Of a DNA stretch of 64,000 nt, positions 35,562-44,884 are shown one piece after another; position 1 is the first letter of the stretch, and the number at the start of each line of letters is the position of its first letter. The stretch is from Rhodopirellula sp. P2 (GTDB lineage: Bacteria; Planctomycetota; Planctomycetia; Pirellulales; Pirellulaceae). Below the pieces are notes generated by a model. That model made no database searches. It saw only the letters and a program-made list of their open reading frames with translations, and was not told the DNA's origin. The stretch covers positions 806,001 through 870,000 of the forward strand of contig NZ_CP118225.1 in assembly GCF_028768465.1 (NCBI RefSeq), in the 5' to 3' direction. The translations under genes and the position numbers were made by a program.

Positions 35562-35798
35562 ATGTCAACTTCATCGCCAACACCGAATCCGTCTGAATGG
35601 GTGCCGTCTGATACCGGCTCACCACGGCATGAAATCCAGTGCCTCGATTGGGGACGAATCACCGCCCTGTTCGACGCTGAATCGGTCCACGCCGCCTTGG
35701 GCGATTGGATTGAGACGGATCTTTCGGACATGGAAACGCGATTGTCGGCGTTTCAAACGAAAAGCTCCGTCCTGCGTGGTTTGAAAGAATCGCGTTAA
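35562..35798 (+). CDS. Small protein of unknown function (78 residues)
   Basis: The ATG at 35562 has GGGGAAAC about eight bases upstream and gives 78 residues beginning MSTSSPTPNPSEWVPSD. The N-terminal 25 residues are Ser/Pro-rich and disordered, followed by a compact helical part (ITALFDAESVHAALGDWIE). No family recognised and no membrane segment. The frame stays open 53 codons further upstream without coding character. Real gene status is moderate: short, isolated, but with a plausible start and normal composition. Confidence 0.5.
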   Translation: MSTSSPTPNPSEWVPSDTGSPRHEIQCLDWGRITALFDAESVHAALGDWIETDLSDMETRLSAFQTKSSVLRGLKESR

Positions 35799-36087
35799 GG
35801 GACGATCGCCTCCTCCACCAACTTTTCGTGACGTCTTTTCACGATTGGATTGGTCCTCACACTGACATTTTGCTATTGTCGGCGCCGTTCCAGCACGGTT
35901 TCCCCCTGCCTGGATCGCAAATTCCTCCGGATGGTTACTCGGATTGTTCGGGTTGTAGTTGAGTCGACGACAGAATTGGCTGCTGCACACTCAGTCGGTC
36001 GATCTTGCTTGACGCAGACACATGGACCGCCTCCCCGTGGCGTTTCTCCCACTCAATGCCTGACCCACACCCAGCAAGGAAGCTGAG

Positions 36088-36990
36088 ATGAATACCCCCC
36101 GTCGTCAATTTTTGGGACTCGCCGGCGGATTGCTGGCTGGTGGACTCTCTCAATCGAACCTCTTCGGCCAAGATCCTCAGTGGACCAAACCGGTTCACCG
36201 GGTCGCCAACGCCGCCTTGTCCGCACAGAAAGCCGCCCCGGCCGCCGGAATCAATTCCGCAAAGGCCGACTTGGTTCGCGGCCTGGAAATGGCCCGCCAA
36301 TCGCTTTCTCGTTCGAAAGCGGAAGTCAACGACTACACCGCCATCCTGGTGAAACGGGAACGCATTGGCGACACCGTTGGCGAACACGAATACATGACCA
36401 TCAAGGTTCGCAACCGCAAAGAGGTCAATGGTCGGTTGGTTCAACCCTTCAGCGTTTACTTGGCGTTCCTGAAGCCGAGTTCGGTCAAAGGCCGCGAGGT
36501 CATCTACGTCGAAAATCAGAACAACGGCAACATCGTGGCTCACGAGGGTGGCTTCAAAGGCCGCTTTTTGCCGACGGTCTCGATTCCGCCAACCGGGATG
36601 TTGGCGATGCGTGGCCAACGATATCCGATGACCGAAATCGGTGTCGAAAACATGATCCTGAAGCTGATCGAACGAGGCGAAAAGGCTCTGCAGTTCGAAG
36701 ACGTTCACGCTGAGTTCCGCAAAGGCGCTCGCCTGAAAGATCGTTCCTGCACGGTGCTGCAGTTGACGCAACCTACCCGCCGTCCGGATGCCGAATTCCA
36801 CACCGCTCAGGTGTTCATGGACGACGAACTGGACATGCCCATTCGCTACATCGCATACGATTGGCCTGCTGCTGCCGACGGACGTGGCGAGGTGATTGAG
36901 GAGTACAACTACCTCAACCTGAAGGTCAACGTTGGGCTGACGGACGCCGATTTTGATCCGTACAACGAAGCCTACAACTTCCACTCGTAG
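36088..36990 (+). CDS. DUF1571 protein with Tat-like signal
   Basis: 300 residues. The N-terminus MNTPRRQFLGLAGGLLAGG has the twin-arginine pattern R-R-x-F-L followed by a weakly hydrophobic stretch, so export in folded form is likely. From about 75 to 290 it follows the DUF1571 layout: DYTAILVKRERIGD, IKVRNRKE, FSVYLAFLKPSSVKGREVIY, HEGG, PPTGMLAMRGQRYPMTEIGV and NYLNLKVNVGLTDADFDP. The family has no established reaction; the fold recalls lipoprotein-carrier-type beta proteins (inference). AAGGA precedes the ATG by about ten bases. Followed by a lipoprotein thioredoxin and lspA, so the neighbourhood concerns envelope proteins. Confidence 0.85.
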   Translation: MNTPRRQFLGLAGGLLAGGLSQSNLFGQDPQWTKPVHRVANAALSAQKAAPAAGINSAKADLVRGLEMARQSLSRSKAEVNDYTAILVKRERIGDTVGEHEYMTIKVRNRKEVNGRLVQPFSVYLAFLKPSSVKGREVIYVENQNNGNIVAHEGGFKGRFLPTVSIPPTGMLAMRGQRYPMTEIGVENMILKLIERGEKALQFEDVHAEFRKGARLKDRSCTVLQLTQPTRRPDAEFHTAQVFMDDELDMPIRYIAYDWPAAADGRGEVIEEYNYLNLKVNVGLTDADFDPYNEAYNFHS

Positions 36991-37182
36991 GCGCCTCACT
37001 GCTGAAAAGCGGACAGAATGCAAATGGAATCCGATGCGGGGAAGTCACGGAAACAGTCATTGCTCTAGTGGGAGTACAATTGGTTGTTTCCTTTTCCCTG
37101 CCTTGCCTTTCCCTCGGCCGTTCTATTTGGCGGCCGCCTTCCCTTCGGCCAACCCCGGCCATGCTGTTCGCGGAGTCTGATC

Positions 37183-37617
37183 ATGCCGTCCATTACTCGC
37201 CCCGCATCGCTCGCCGTGACCTCCATCGCAGCGGCATTCATCGGTTTGGCCTCGCTGCTTTTCATCGGGTGCAATGGACCGAGCAACTCGGCTCCCGCTG
37301 CAAATATCCCTGCGGATGCGATCCAGCAAGTCGTCGGCTCAGCGGACAACGAAAGCCTGGTCTTGGTCAAGTTTGGTGCCCCCTGGTGCGGTCCATGTCG
37401 ACAAGTCGACAAAGAAATCGCGTCCCTCGCCTCGACTCTGCCAGAGGACGTTCGCGTGATCACCGTTGATGTGGACGAGCGTCCCGAAGTCGCCGCGAAA
37501 TTTGGCATTCAGGGCATCCCCCGAATGTTCTTGGTTCGAAACGGCGAAGTCCTGGCTGACGAAGTTGGGTATCGCTCGGAGTCGGAACTGCGAAATTGGG
37601 TCGCAAGCTACCAGTGA
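37183..37617 (+). CDS. Lipoprotein thioredoxin
   Basis: 144 residues from the ATG at 37183; the frame extends upstream but only this start gives the signal peptide LAVTSIAAAFIGLASLLFIG with C at residue 30 (lipobox LFIGC). The mature domain is a thioredoxin fold with the redox motif APWCGPC (about 65-71) and the cis-proline in QGIPRMF. It would be anchored at the membrane surface outside the cytoplasm and act in disulfide exchange or reduction of exported proteins. No thioredoxin reductase or DsbD-like donor is seen nearby. It is followed after about 200 bases by lspA, which would process its own signal. Confidence 0.85.
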   Translation: MPSITRPASLAVTSIAAAFIGLASLLFIGCNGPSNSAPAANIPADAIQQVVGSADNESLVLVKFGAPWCGPCRQVDKEIASLASTLPEDVRVITVDVDERPEVAAKFGIQGIPRMFLVRNGEVLADEVGYRSESELRNWVASYQ

Positions 37618-37820
37618 CCTCGACCGGATCCCGTCTGCGTTTCTGTTATCGCAGGCACTGGGCCCCCAGATCAGATTGGGGAGCCCACATTCTGGAGTGT
37701 TTGCCGGATCTTCTCGAATAGTCATCTGGGAATTTCTGCCGTCGCAATCTACGGTGCTGCCTGATTGAAGCACCACGAACAGGCGACCAAGCCTGGCGTT
37801 CCTCCATTTGGCCCGCCCGA

Positions 37821-38489
37821 ATGAATTCAGCCAAAGAGAATCTTTCCGGATACCAATCCGATTCTTCCAACACCGCTCCCCAACCAGCGGCATTTCCCGC
37901 CAGTCGCTACGCACTGTTCTTCGGCCTGGCCATCGCCGGAGGGGCGCTGGATCTGTGGAGCAAGGAAGTCGTCTTTCGCTGGCGCGGCCTGCCCGGAACC
38001 CAAGATGTTCACTGGATCATTGAGGGCTACTTCGGAATCGAAACCGCAGTGAACATTGGCGCGGTCTTCGGCTTGGGAGCCGGCCAGGGATTGATGTTCG
38101 CAGCCATCTCAGTGATCGCCGCTGTGGCGATCGTCGCCTGGCTGTTCTTCTTCCAGGCAGCCCGTTCGAGTTGGTTGACATTCGCCTTGGGATGCATCAC
38201 GGGGGGGATCATCGGCAACCTTTACGACCGCCTAGGATTTTGGTGGGAACCTGGACTGCCCGATCAGTGGCAAAGCGGCGTTCGCGATTGGATTCTCTGG
38301 CAAGCGTCGGAGCAATGGAAATGGCCCAACTTCAACATTGCGGATTCCCTGTTGGTCACCGGAGCAATCATGTTGTTGATTCAATCCTTTTTCTTCCCAC
38401 CTCCGCCGCTGAACGAACCTGCTGGCACCGTCTCTCCAGACGATGACACCGCGGCCCCCACCGAAGGTCCGAAGCCGGCATCCTCGTGA
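37821..38489 (+). CDS. lspA: Lipoprotein signal peptidase (signal peptidase II)
   Basis: 222 residues, inner membrane. Four hydrophobic segments at about 30-48, 84-115, 117-135 and 170-190. The catalytic Asp pair of the family is present in GNLYDRL (about 136-142) and NFNIADSLL (about 175-183). The fingerprint AVNIGAVFGLGAG (about 75-87) matches the family's N-x-G-xx-F loop. The length is above the usual 160 residues because of a Ser/Pro-rich N-terminal tail (about 25 residues) and a Pro/acidic C-terminal tail. It cleaves the signal peptides of prolipoproteins such as those encoded nearby. Its stop overlaps the GTG start of the MMPL gene by four bases. Confidence 0.93.
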   Translation: MNSAKENLSGYQSDSSNTAPQPAAFPASRYALFFGLAIAGGALDLWSKEVVFRWRGLPGTQDVHWIIEGYFGIETAVNIGAVFGLGAGQGLMFAAISVIAAVAIVAWLFFFQAARSSWLTFALGCITGGIIGNLYDRLGFWWEPGLPDQWQSGVRDWILWQASEQWKWPNFNIADSLLVTGAIMLLIQSFFFPPPPLNEPAGTVSPDDDTAAPTEGPKPASS

Positions 38490-40813
38490 GAACCTCGTTG
38501 ATCGCTGCCCCGCGTCACGGACTCGCCCGATTCTTGTGGGTGTGGCGTTGGTGGCTGTTCTGCACGGGTTGCCTGTCAGCGATCCCGCTGACGATTTACC
38601 AGACCGACCTGGGCATGGATCGATCCCTGGCCGCGATGTTTTCGCCGTCCGATCCCACTCTGAACCAGTATCAACATCTGCAACAAACCTTCGGCGGCAA
38701 TTTGGTCGTCATGCTGGTCTACGATGACGCGGAGCTGATGACGCCGGAGGGTCTCGCACGCAACCAAAAGTGGACCCAGTCGGCCGAATCGATCGATGGC
38801 GTGCGGGGTGTCCTTTCCGTCGCGAAATTGGTCCAAGCCTTTGCCTACATACGTCCCCAGTTCTCGTTCCTGGGCGGATCCATCCAATCGGATCAAGAGG
38901 CCACCCCAGCACCGTCGACGATGCTCGCGGAAGACGACCCCGTCGCGAATTCATTTCGAGAACTTTTCGCGGGATACACGCACGGTCGAGATGAGCAGAC
39001 CGCTGCCATCGTCGCGATGCTTCAACCTGGCCACACCGAGTCAGCCATCGAAGACTTGCAACGACTGGCCGACCAAATCCCTTCCGACCGGGCTCCGGTT
39101 CTGATTGGCGAACCGGTGCTGCTCGATGATGCTTTTGACATGATTCAAGCGGATGGCAACCGCCTGGCACTGGGAACAATCGGTTTGCTCAGCCTGGTCA
39201 TGCTACTGACCCTGCGCGACTACCGAGTCGTCTTGTTAGCAGCGATGGCGATCGCTTGGGCGACGGTCTGCACCCGTGCCTCGATGGTTGCTTTGGGAAT
39301 GGAAATGTCATTGGTTTCAACCATTTTGATCGCAATCATTGCGGTCATCGTGGTGGCCGCGGTGATGCACCTCGGCGTCCGATCACGCGACAGCGTGGGC
39401 GACACCGAGTCATCCCCTTCAAGCGAGTCGACCATTCGAGTCATTGCCTTCTTGGCCATTCCGATCCTGTGGACATGTCTCACCGACGCGGCTGGTTTCG
39501 CATCGCTGCTGAACTCTGACGTTCGTCCGGTGCAGCAGTTTGGCGAGATGACTGCCGTGGCGGCCGTGGCCATTGTCGCCGCCTTGATCTGGTTCACCCC
39601 TGCTTTGATGAGCCTGCCTTCTGGGAAGCGTGAACAGCCGCACGAGACGCCTCTCGATGATCGACTCTCGCCGTCAAAACGATTCCTCGTTCATCTGGTT
39701 TCGACCAGCCTGCGCCATCGAAAGCTTCTGTCGATGGCCGCTGTCATCGCCTTGGTCGTGTGCACCATCATGGTGACGCAACTCAAAACCGAGACGAGTT
39801 TTCTCAGCAACTTTCGTGACAGCAGTCGCATCGTTCAAGCGTACGAGAGGGTAGAACAACAACTGGGTGGGGCGGGAGTGTGGGACGTCGTCCTGCCGGC
39901 TCCTGACACCATCACCCCCGAGTACGCAAATCGTGTTCGGAAATTCGAAACCGAACTGCGTGAACTGGAAGTGGTTGATTCGGCCACGGGGCAAACTCAT
40001 GGTCTGACCAAAGTCTTGTCGCTCGCGGATGCCGATGAAGTTGCGGCGATGAGTCCGTTGTTGTCGCTCGTCACGCCGGAGGTCCGCCTGACTGGAATGC
40101 GATCCGCCATCCCAACCTTCGCGGACGCATTGCTGACGTTTGATCCGCCCCAGGAAGGCAGCCAACGTCAACTGCGGATCATGCTGCGCAGCGAAGAAGG
40201 TCTGCCGGGTGAAGTCAAGCGAAAACTGATTGAGCGAGTCTCGCAGTCGGCCCAGGACTTCGACGAGCGTTCACTCGTGACCGGCTACTCGGTGCTGATG
40301 TCGCAACTGGTCAGCAGCCTGCTGCGTGATCAGTGGAACGCGCTGGCGATCGCCTTGGCCCTGGTGGGGATTCTGATTGCACTCGCGACGGGAAGCTTGC
40401 GTTATGCACTCGTTGCGCTGTTGACCAACACACTGCCGATCATGTTCGTGCTGGCGCTGATGGGATTGGCCGGAGGGGGCTTGGATTTGGGATCCGCCAT
40501 GATTGGTGCGGTCTCCATCGGGTTGTCGATCGATGGTTCCATTCACTTCTTGGCCGGGTACCAACGCGGCCGAACAGCGGGACTGGATTCGACGACCGCA
40601 GCCACCGAGGCGGCGACGGATGTGGCGACTCCGATTTTGCTGGCCACCTTGGCATTGGTCGTTGGCTTCGGGATTTTGATGACCAGCCCTTTCATTCCCA
40701 CCGCGACCTTTGGCATGTTGATTGCCGCGACCTTGGCCGCTTCGGCGGCGACCAATCTGATGCTGTTGCCTGCCGTCATCGTTGCCGTCGACCGCCCGAC
40801 AATCTCACCTTGA
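38486..40813 (+). CDS. MMPL/RND-family transporter
   Basis: 775 residues from a GTG that overlaps the lspA stop, so translation is coupled. Two similar halves: an N-terminal helix (WLFCTGCLSAIPLTIY), an extracytoplasmic domain (about 50-215), five to six helices (about 220-385), then the same order again from about 415 (LSMAAVIALVVCTIMVTQL), a second outer domain (about 440-610) and a final helix bundle (about 610-770) with SIGLSIDGSIHFLAGY and ATPILLATLALVVGFG. This is the MMPL superfamily layout, where proton-driven export of lipids or hydrophobic compounds is usual. No periplasmic adaptor or outer-membrane channel gene is adjacent. Substrate unknown. Confidence 0.85.
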   Translation: MRTSLIAAPRHGLARFLWVWRWWLFCTGCLSAIPLTIYQTDLGMDRSLAAMFSPSDPTLNQYQHLQQTFGGNLVVMLVYDDAELMTPEGLARNQKWTQSAESIDGVRGVLSVAKLVQAFAYIRPQFSFLGGSIQSDQEATPAPSTMLAEDDPVANSFRELFAGYTHGRDEQTAAIVAMLQPGHTESAIEDLQRLADQIPSDRAPVLIGEPVLLDDAFDMIQADGNRLALGTIGLLSLVMLLTLRDYRVVLLAAMAIAWATVCTRASMVALGMEMSLVSTILIAIIAVIVVAAVMHLGVRSRDSVGDTESSPSSESTIRVIAFLAIPILWTCLTDAAGFASLLNSDVRPVQQFGEMTAVAAVAIVAALIWFTPALMSLPSGKREQPHETPLDDRLSPSKRFLVHLVSTSLRHRKLLSMAAVIALVVCTIMVTQLKTETSFLSNFRDSSRIVQAYERVEQQLGGAGVWDVVLPAPDTITPEYANRVRKFETELRELEVVDSATGQTHGLTKVLSLADADEVAAMSPLLSLVTPEVRLTGMRSAIPTFADALLTFDPPQEGSQRQLRIMLRSEEGLPGEVKRKLIERVSQSAQDFDERSLVTGYSVLMSQLVSSLLRDQWNALAIALALVGILIALATGSLRYALVALLTNTLPIMFVLALMGLAGGGLDLGSAMIGAVSIGLSIDGSIHFLAGYQRGRTAGLDSTTAATEAATDVATPILLATLALVVGFGILMTSPFIPTATFGMLIAATLAASAATNLMLLPAVIVAVDRPTISP

Positions 40814-40839
40814 TTCCAATTTCACCCTGAAACTCCAGA

Positions 40840-41511
40840 ATGAACATGCACCTTCTCGGCGTCGCCTTGGACATGGACGGGCTGTTATTCGACACCGAAC
40901 GAATTTACTTCCAAGTGGGGCAAGTGTTGCTGCAACGTCGTGGGCACACGTTCACATTGGAATTGCAACAAAAGATGATGGGTCGGATCGGGTTGTCAGC
41001 GATCGGCCAAATGATTGAACACCATGGGCTGGATGACGATCCAGTGTCTTTGCTGGCGGAATCCGACGATGTTTACGGTGAGCTTTTGCTCGGTGAACTT
41101 CGACCGATGCCAGGCCTGGAAGAATGGATCGGGCGTTTGAAAACCAGCGGATTGCCCTTTGGTTTGGCGACCAGCAGTCGACGCAAGTTTGTGGACCAGA
41201 TTTTGCCCACCACGCAGTGGGCCACCGACTTGGCATTCATCTTGACGGGTGACGATGTCACGCACGGCAAACCCCATCCAGAGATGTACTTGAAAGCCGC
41301 TGATCGACTTGGCGTGTCGCCATCTCAAATGCTGGTTTTGGAAGACAGTGGCAACGGTGCCAAGGCGGCGGTCTCCGCCGGCGCGGTCACAGTGGCGGTT
41401 CCCAACGAGCACACTCAATTGCATGCGTTCGAGGATGTTCATCTGGTGGCCGACTCACTGGCAGACCGAAGATTGTGGGATCTGCTGCCTTCGAAAAGCG
41501 ACTTTTCGTAA
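40840..41511 (+). CDS. HAD-superfamily phosphatase (beta-phosphoglucomutase/YcjU-like)
   Basis: 223 residues, cytoplasmic. All four HAD motifs are present: DMDGLLFDTE (motif I, about 11-20, Asp nucleophile and acid), ATSSRRKF (motif II), KPHPEMYLKA (motif III lysine) and VLEDSGNGAKAA (motif IV). A helical C1 cap of about 65 residues follows motif I, as in subfamily IA. Probable sugar-phosphate or other small-molecule phosphatase or mutase; the substrate cannot be told from sequence. It starts 26 bases after the MMPL gene, probably in the same transcript, and ends 33 bases before the convergent kinase-tubulin gene. Confidence 0.85.
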   Translation: MNMHLLGVALDMDGLLFDTERIYFQVGQVLLQRRGHTFTLELQQKMMGRIGLSAIGQMIEHHGLDDDPVSLLAESDDVYGELLLGELRPMPGLEEWIGRLKTSGLPFGLATSSRRKFVDQILPTTQWATDLAFILTGDDVTHGKPHPEMYLKAADRLGVSPSQMLVLEDSGNGAKAAVSAGAVTVAVPNEHTQLHAFEDVHLVADSLADRRLWDLLPSKSDFS

Positions 41512-41544
41512 GCACTGATCGCAAAACGAGTGTTCCGAAGCCAC

Positions 41545-44500
41545 TCAGTCCTTCCAGTCCACGTCCGTTCGAGCGTGCAAGCGTTTGCTGACCTGCGTGT
41601 TGCCTCCGGAAACCAAATCCAACTGTTCCAAGACATTGTCAATCGGGATCTGCTGCGCTTCGTGAACCAGAATCGGCGTCACGCCAGGAATCACCACCGT
41701 CGTCAAAGATCCAGTGTGAGCAGCTGACACCTTGGGTTCCAGCCGTTCTCGCTCGGATTCGCTTCCGACCAACAGCAACAAACGCTGGCGACCGCCACAG
41801 TGCAACAACGGCGGAGATGCAACTTGCAAAGCGGATTCAATCGTCGTCTGCTCGGTCCACAAAGAATTGCCGCCCGGCTTGCGTTCAAACGTTTGCGTTT
41901 CAAAGACGCCTGTTTTGGCGAGTTGCGCCGTGTTGGCATCGCGTGAAACGGGAATGGTTTGCGTGTTGGTCATCTCTGATTCATGAGTCAACGCAGCCGC
42001 TGCAGAAGTCGAGGTGTCGGTGAGATTTTCGGAAGAATGTCGATGCGAGTCGATCACATTTTCAATCACCGGCAAACACTTGGCAACCAAATCGGCAGCC
42101 ATCGCTTGCTCGTCCCATTCGACCTTGGCGTCTCGCAACGGGCCCAGCAACCAAATGGATGCGGTCTGCGAATGCAAATCCTCCAGCACAGGATTGAAGC
42201 GCATTTGGATTTCTTGCGGCATTTCTTCCCAAGGGTTTTCCGTGTCCCGATTGTCACCGGGTATGCAACGGATGGCTTGCGCAATTCGAATCGCCATCTT
42301 GGTCAGCGTTTCATGCAAGGTCTTCATGCGCTGTGTGAAGGCCTTCAGTTGCTCCGCAGCGAGCTCCGATGCGATCACATCCAGTTCCATCATCGCCAAT
42401 TTCTCAGCGGACTCGATCTCCATTTCCAGATCTTGCTGAGAAGATCCTTTTCGGCGTTCTTCGTCTTGTTGACGTCGCAGATCCAAACCGAATTGTCCCA
42501 ACTCTTTCACCGCATCGTTGCACCACTTCATCAACCCTTCGGTGGCCTGCACACTGGAGGTGACATCAATTCGCCCATCGTGCATCCGCACCGAAATTTC
42601 GCGGCGCAGCATCACCATTTGCGTTGCTGCCCGACGATCCAGTCGATGAAGAACGTCGCACTCACTCAGCGTCTCTTTCAGCAACCGTGTGACCTTGGTT
42701 CCCTCCAACAATTCCGGCACAGGAATGCGTGAAATCAGTTCGGAAAGGTGACTGGTGATCGCATCGCTGTCTTGACCAAAAGGCGACTTCGCTTCGTCCA
42801 GATAGGACGCGACATCCAGGCCGCATCGTTTGCGTAGACGCTCGGCGGTCAGCCCGGCGATCTGCCGCGATTCATTCGGATTCCCCAACCAACGAAGCAA
42901 CAAATGCCTCGCGGTGGTGGGAGCCAACAGATTCTCCTCCAACGCTCGAACACATTTCAGACGCGACACGCCCACAGAACGCAACATTGGCTTGGAGAGC
43001 AAGCCCGCGTCGGCTTGGTCACTGCGGCGAGCTTCCGCCAACAATTCCCCAGCGCCGGTGGCATCCACCCACAGGTAATCCACGATGGTCGCTGCTGCGG
43101 AACAAGAATCCGGCAGAGCATGATCTCCATCGACCACCACATACGCGTTGCGAAGCGGATTTCGCGAGGCCGGCACACCTTGCCACTGAATCCCCGAATC
43201 GCCGGGGTAACTGTTCTCCGGCAACATGTAGTGCCCGATTTCAGATACTGCCGCATGCGAATCATGCAACGTCAGCGGTTGATGCGGATTGCCCTGCAAC
43301 GACACCGTCGAAAGCAACGGTAAAACCGAAGCACTTTCCAGTCCCGCTTCATCCAACAACGTCCGAATTCGTGGAGCCAGATCCATCACCATGCCGCTGG
43401 CGGTGCCTCCCGAAAGAGACCCCACGATGTAGACGGAGGGCACGCGGTCACCACAAACGGCCGCCAAGTGATCAATCGATGCGCGAAGTCCCGTGTCAAT
43501 GCTTTTCGCATGATCAACCATCGCCAAACGCCCCAAAGGACGCATTCCCTCGGTCGCACCACTGCGGGGCACGTTGTAGATCCAACGTCGTGACAACGAA
43601 CGAAAATGATCGGTTCGACCTTCTCGATATTGCTGGGCAGACTTCAGCGGCGTGTGCAGAATGGTTGCGGGCGGGATGCGATCGGATGCCTCCGCCAGAC
43701 GGGCGGCATGAATGGCGCTCATGTCGGTGTCAATCAACACCGAATGCAAATCCAGCGGGCATGCGCTGTGCAGCGTCGCGACCCGGCTACGCAGTTCGTG
43801 CAGGCATTCCGCCCCGGCACCGCCGACGGCGACCACCAAGGCGTGCCCCGTCACACGTCCGTGAAAGATTGCACACCGGGATTGCAAACTTGGCAGATCT
43901 TCCACCGCTTCTTGGCGGGTGAGAACGCTAGCTTTGGTCGTCGTCTGAACCACCGTTCCTTCGCGTCCACGCGGGGTACGGAGAGCCTCGACGAAATCCT
44001 TGCACGATTCAAAGCGCCGTTCAGGATCTTTTTCGAGGGCGCGTGCCACGGCCACACGGTCCGCCGCTGGCAACGAGTCCAGCACAGGCGCCGCATGAAT
44101 GTGTTGTGTCGCCAACTGAGCGATCGTGCGCCCAGCAAAGGGTCGCGTTCCCGTCAGCAACTCTTGGTACATCACTGCCAAGGAGTACTGGTCGCTGTTG
44201 ATGCTGGGCCGGCCGTCGAACAATTCCGGCGGAGCGTAGATTGGTGTCAGACCGCCGATCACCGAATGATCGATCTCGCGTAAATCCTTCAGCAATCCAA
44301 AGTCACCCACTTTCACGTGCCCACCAACAAGCAACAAGTTGCCTGGCTTCACGTCCAGGTGCTGCAATTGGTAGCTGCCATGCAAGTAGTCCAGTGCATC
44401 CGCCGCGTCATGCAAGTACGAAAGCAATGCCGCGCGAGGGATCCCACACGACCCACGGTCTTGATGGCGTTTGAGAACATCTTCGAGTGAACCGTCAGCC

Positions 44501-44784
44501 AACTCTGTCACGATGACCAACCGGTCATTCACAATGCCGAACCGCTCGAGCGTTAACAAGAACGGGTGGTGGACCCCCTTGATACGTTCCAACGACTTCA
44601 ATTCGCGGGAACCACGCTTGGCATCTTTGGCACCAAAGACAAATTTGACTGCCTTCTTGAGCCCACCTGGCGCATTGGCTCGCCACACCTCACCAAAGCC
44701 GCCTTCGCCAATCTTCTTTTCCAGCCTGTAACCGGTGATGGGCTCGTAACCTGGTGCGATCGTGTGGGTTGTTTTGACGGTCAT
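41545..44784 (-). CDS. Ser/Thr kinase fused to a tubulin/FtsZ-like (Tubulin_2-type) domain
   Basis: 1079 residues with no membrane segment. The kinase domain (about 18-275) has KIGEGGFGEVWRA, the lysine of AVKFVFG, a catalytic loop HLDVKPGNLLL (the usual Arg of HRD is Leu, a non-RD kinase) and VGDFGLLK. From about 312 it turns into a tubulin-like nucleotide-binding fold: VVAVGGAGAECLHEL, SVLIDTDMSAIHAARL, RPLGRLAMVDHAK, then VYIVGSLSGGTASGMVMDL (about 452-470), which carries the G-G-T-x-S-G loop of tubulin/FtsZ proteins. This matches the bacterial Tubulin_2 family. The rest (about 640-1079) is helical, with coiled-coil character around 790-860. It follows an AAA ATPase gene by about 100 bases in the same direction. 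Function unknown; the pairing suggests phosphorylation-controlled assembly. Confidence 0.85.
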   Translation of the reverse strand: MTVKTTHTIAPGYEPITGYRLEKKIGEGGFGEVWRANAPGGLKKAVKFVFGAKDAKRGSRELKSLERIKGVHHPFLLTLERFGIVNDRLVIVTELADGSLEDVLKRHQDRGSCGIPRAALLSYLHDAADALDYLHGSYQLQHLDVKPGNLLLVGGHVKVGDFGLLKDLREIDHSVIGGLTPIYAPPELFDGRPSINSDQYSLAVMYQELLTGTRPFAGRTIAQLATQHIHAAPVLDSLPAADRVAVARALEKDPERRFESCKDFVEALRTPRGREGTVVQTTTKASVLTRQEAVEDLPSLQSRCAIFHGRVTGHALVVAVGGAGAECLHELRSRVATLHSACPLDLHSVLIDTDMSAIHAARLAEASDRIPPATILHTPLKSAQQYREGRTDHFRSLSRRWIYNVPRSGATEGMRPLGRLAMVDHAKSIDTGLRASIDHLAAVCGDRVPSVYIVGSLSGGTASGMVMDLAPRIRTLLDEAGLESASVLPLLSTVSLQGNPHQPLTLHDSHAAVSEIGHYMLPENSYPGDSGIQWQGVPASRNPLRNAYVVVDGDHALPDSCSAAATIVDYLWVDATGAGELLAEARRSDQADAGLLSKPMLRSVGVSRLKCVRALEENLLAPTTARHLLLRWLGNPNESRQIAGLTAERLRKRCGLDVASYLDEAKSPFGQDSDAITSHLSELISRIPVPELLEGTKVTRLLKETLSECDVLHRLDRRAATQMVMLRREISVRMHDGRIDVTSSVQATEGLMKWCNDAVKELGQFGLDLRRQQDEERRKGSSQQDLEMEIESAEKLAMMELDVIASELAAEQLKAFTQRMKTLHETLTKMAIRIAQAIRCIPGDNRDTENPWEEMPQEIQMRFNPVLEDLHSQTASIWLLGPLRDAKVEWDEQAMAADLVAKCLPVIENVIDSHRHSSENLTDTSTSAAAALTHESEMTNTQTIPVSRDANTAQLAKTGVFETQTFERKPGGNSLWTEQTTIESALQVASPPLLHCGGRQRLLLLVGSESERERLEPKVSAAHTGSLTTVVIPGVTPILVHEAQQIPIDNVLEQLDLVSGGNTQVSKRLHARTDVDWKD

Positions 44785-44884
44785 CGGGCGACACTGAACA
44801 ACAGTGAAAAGACTTTGGAAGAGAATGATTTAAGTTGTCTGCGAAGCGGATCACCGCCTCGTTCGTCAATCCGTCGGGAAAGAA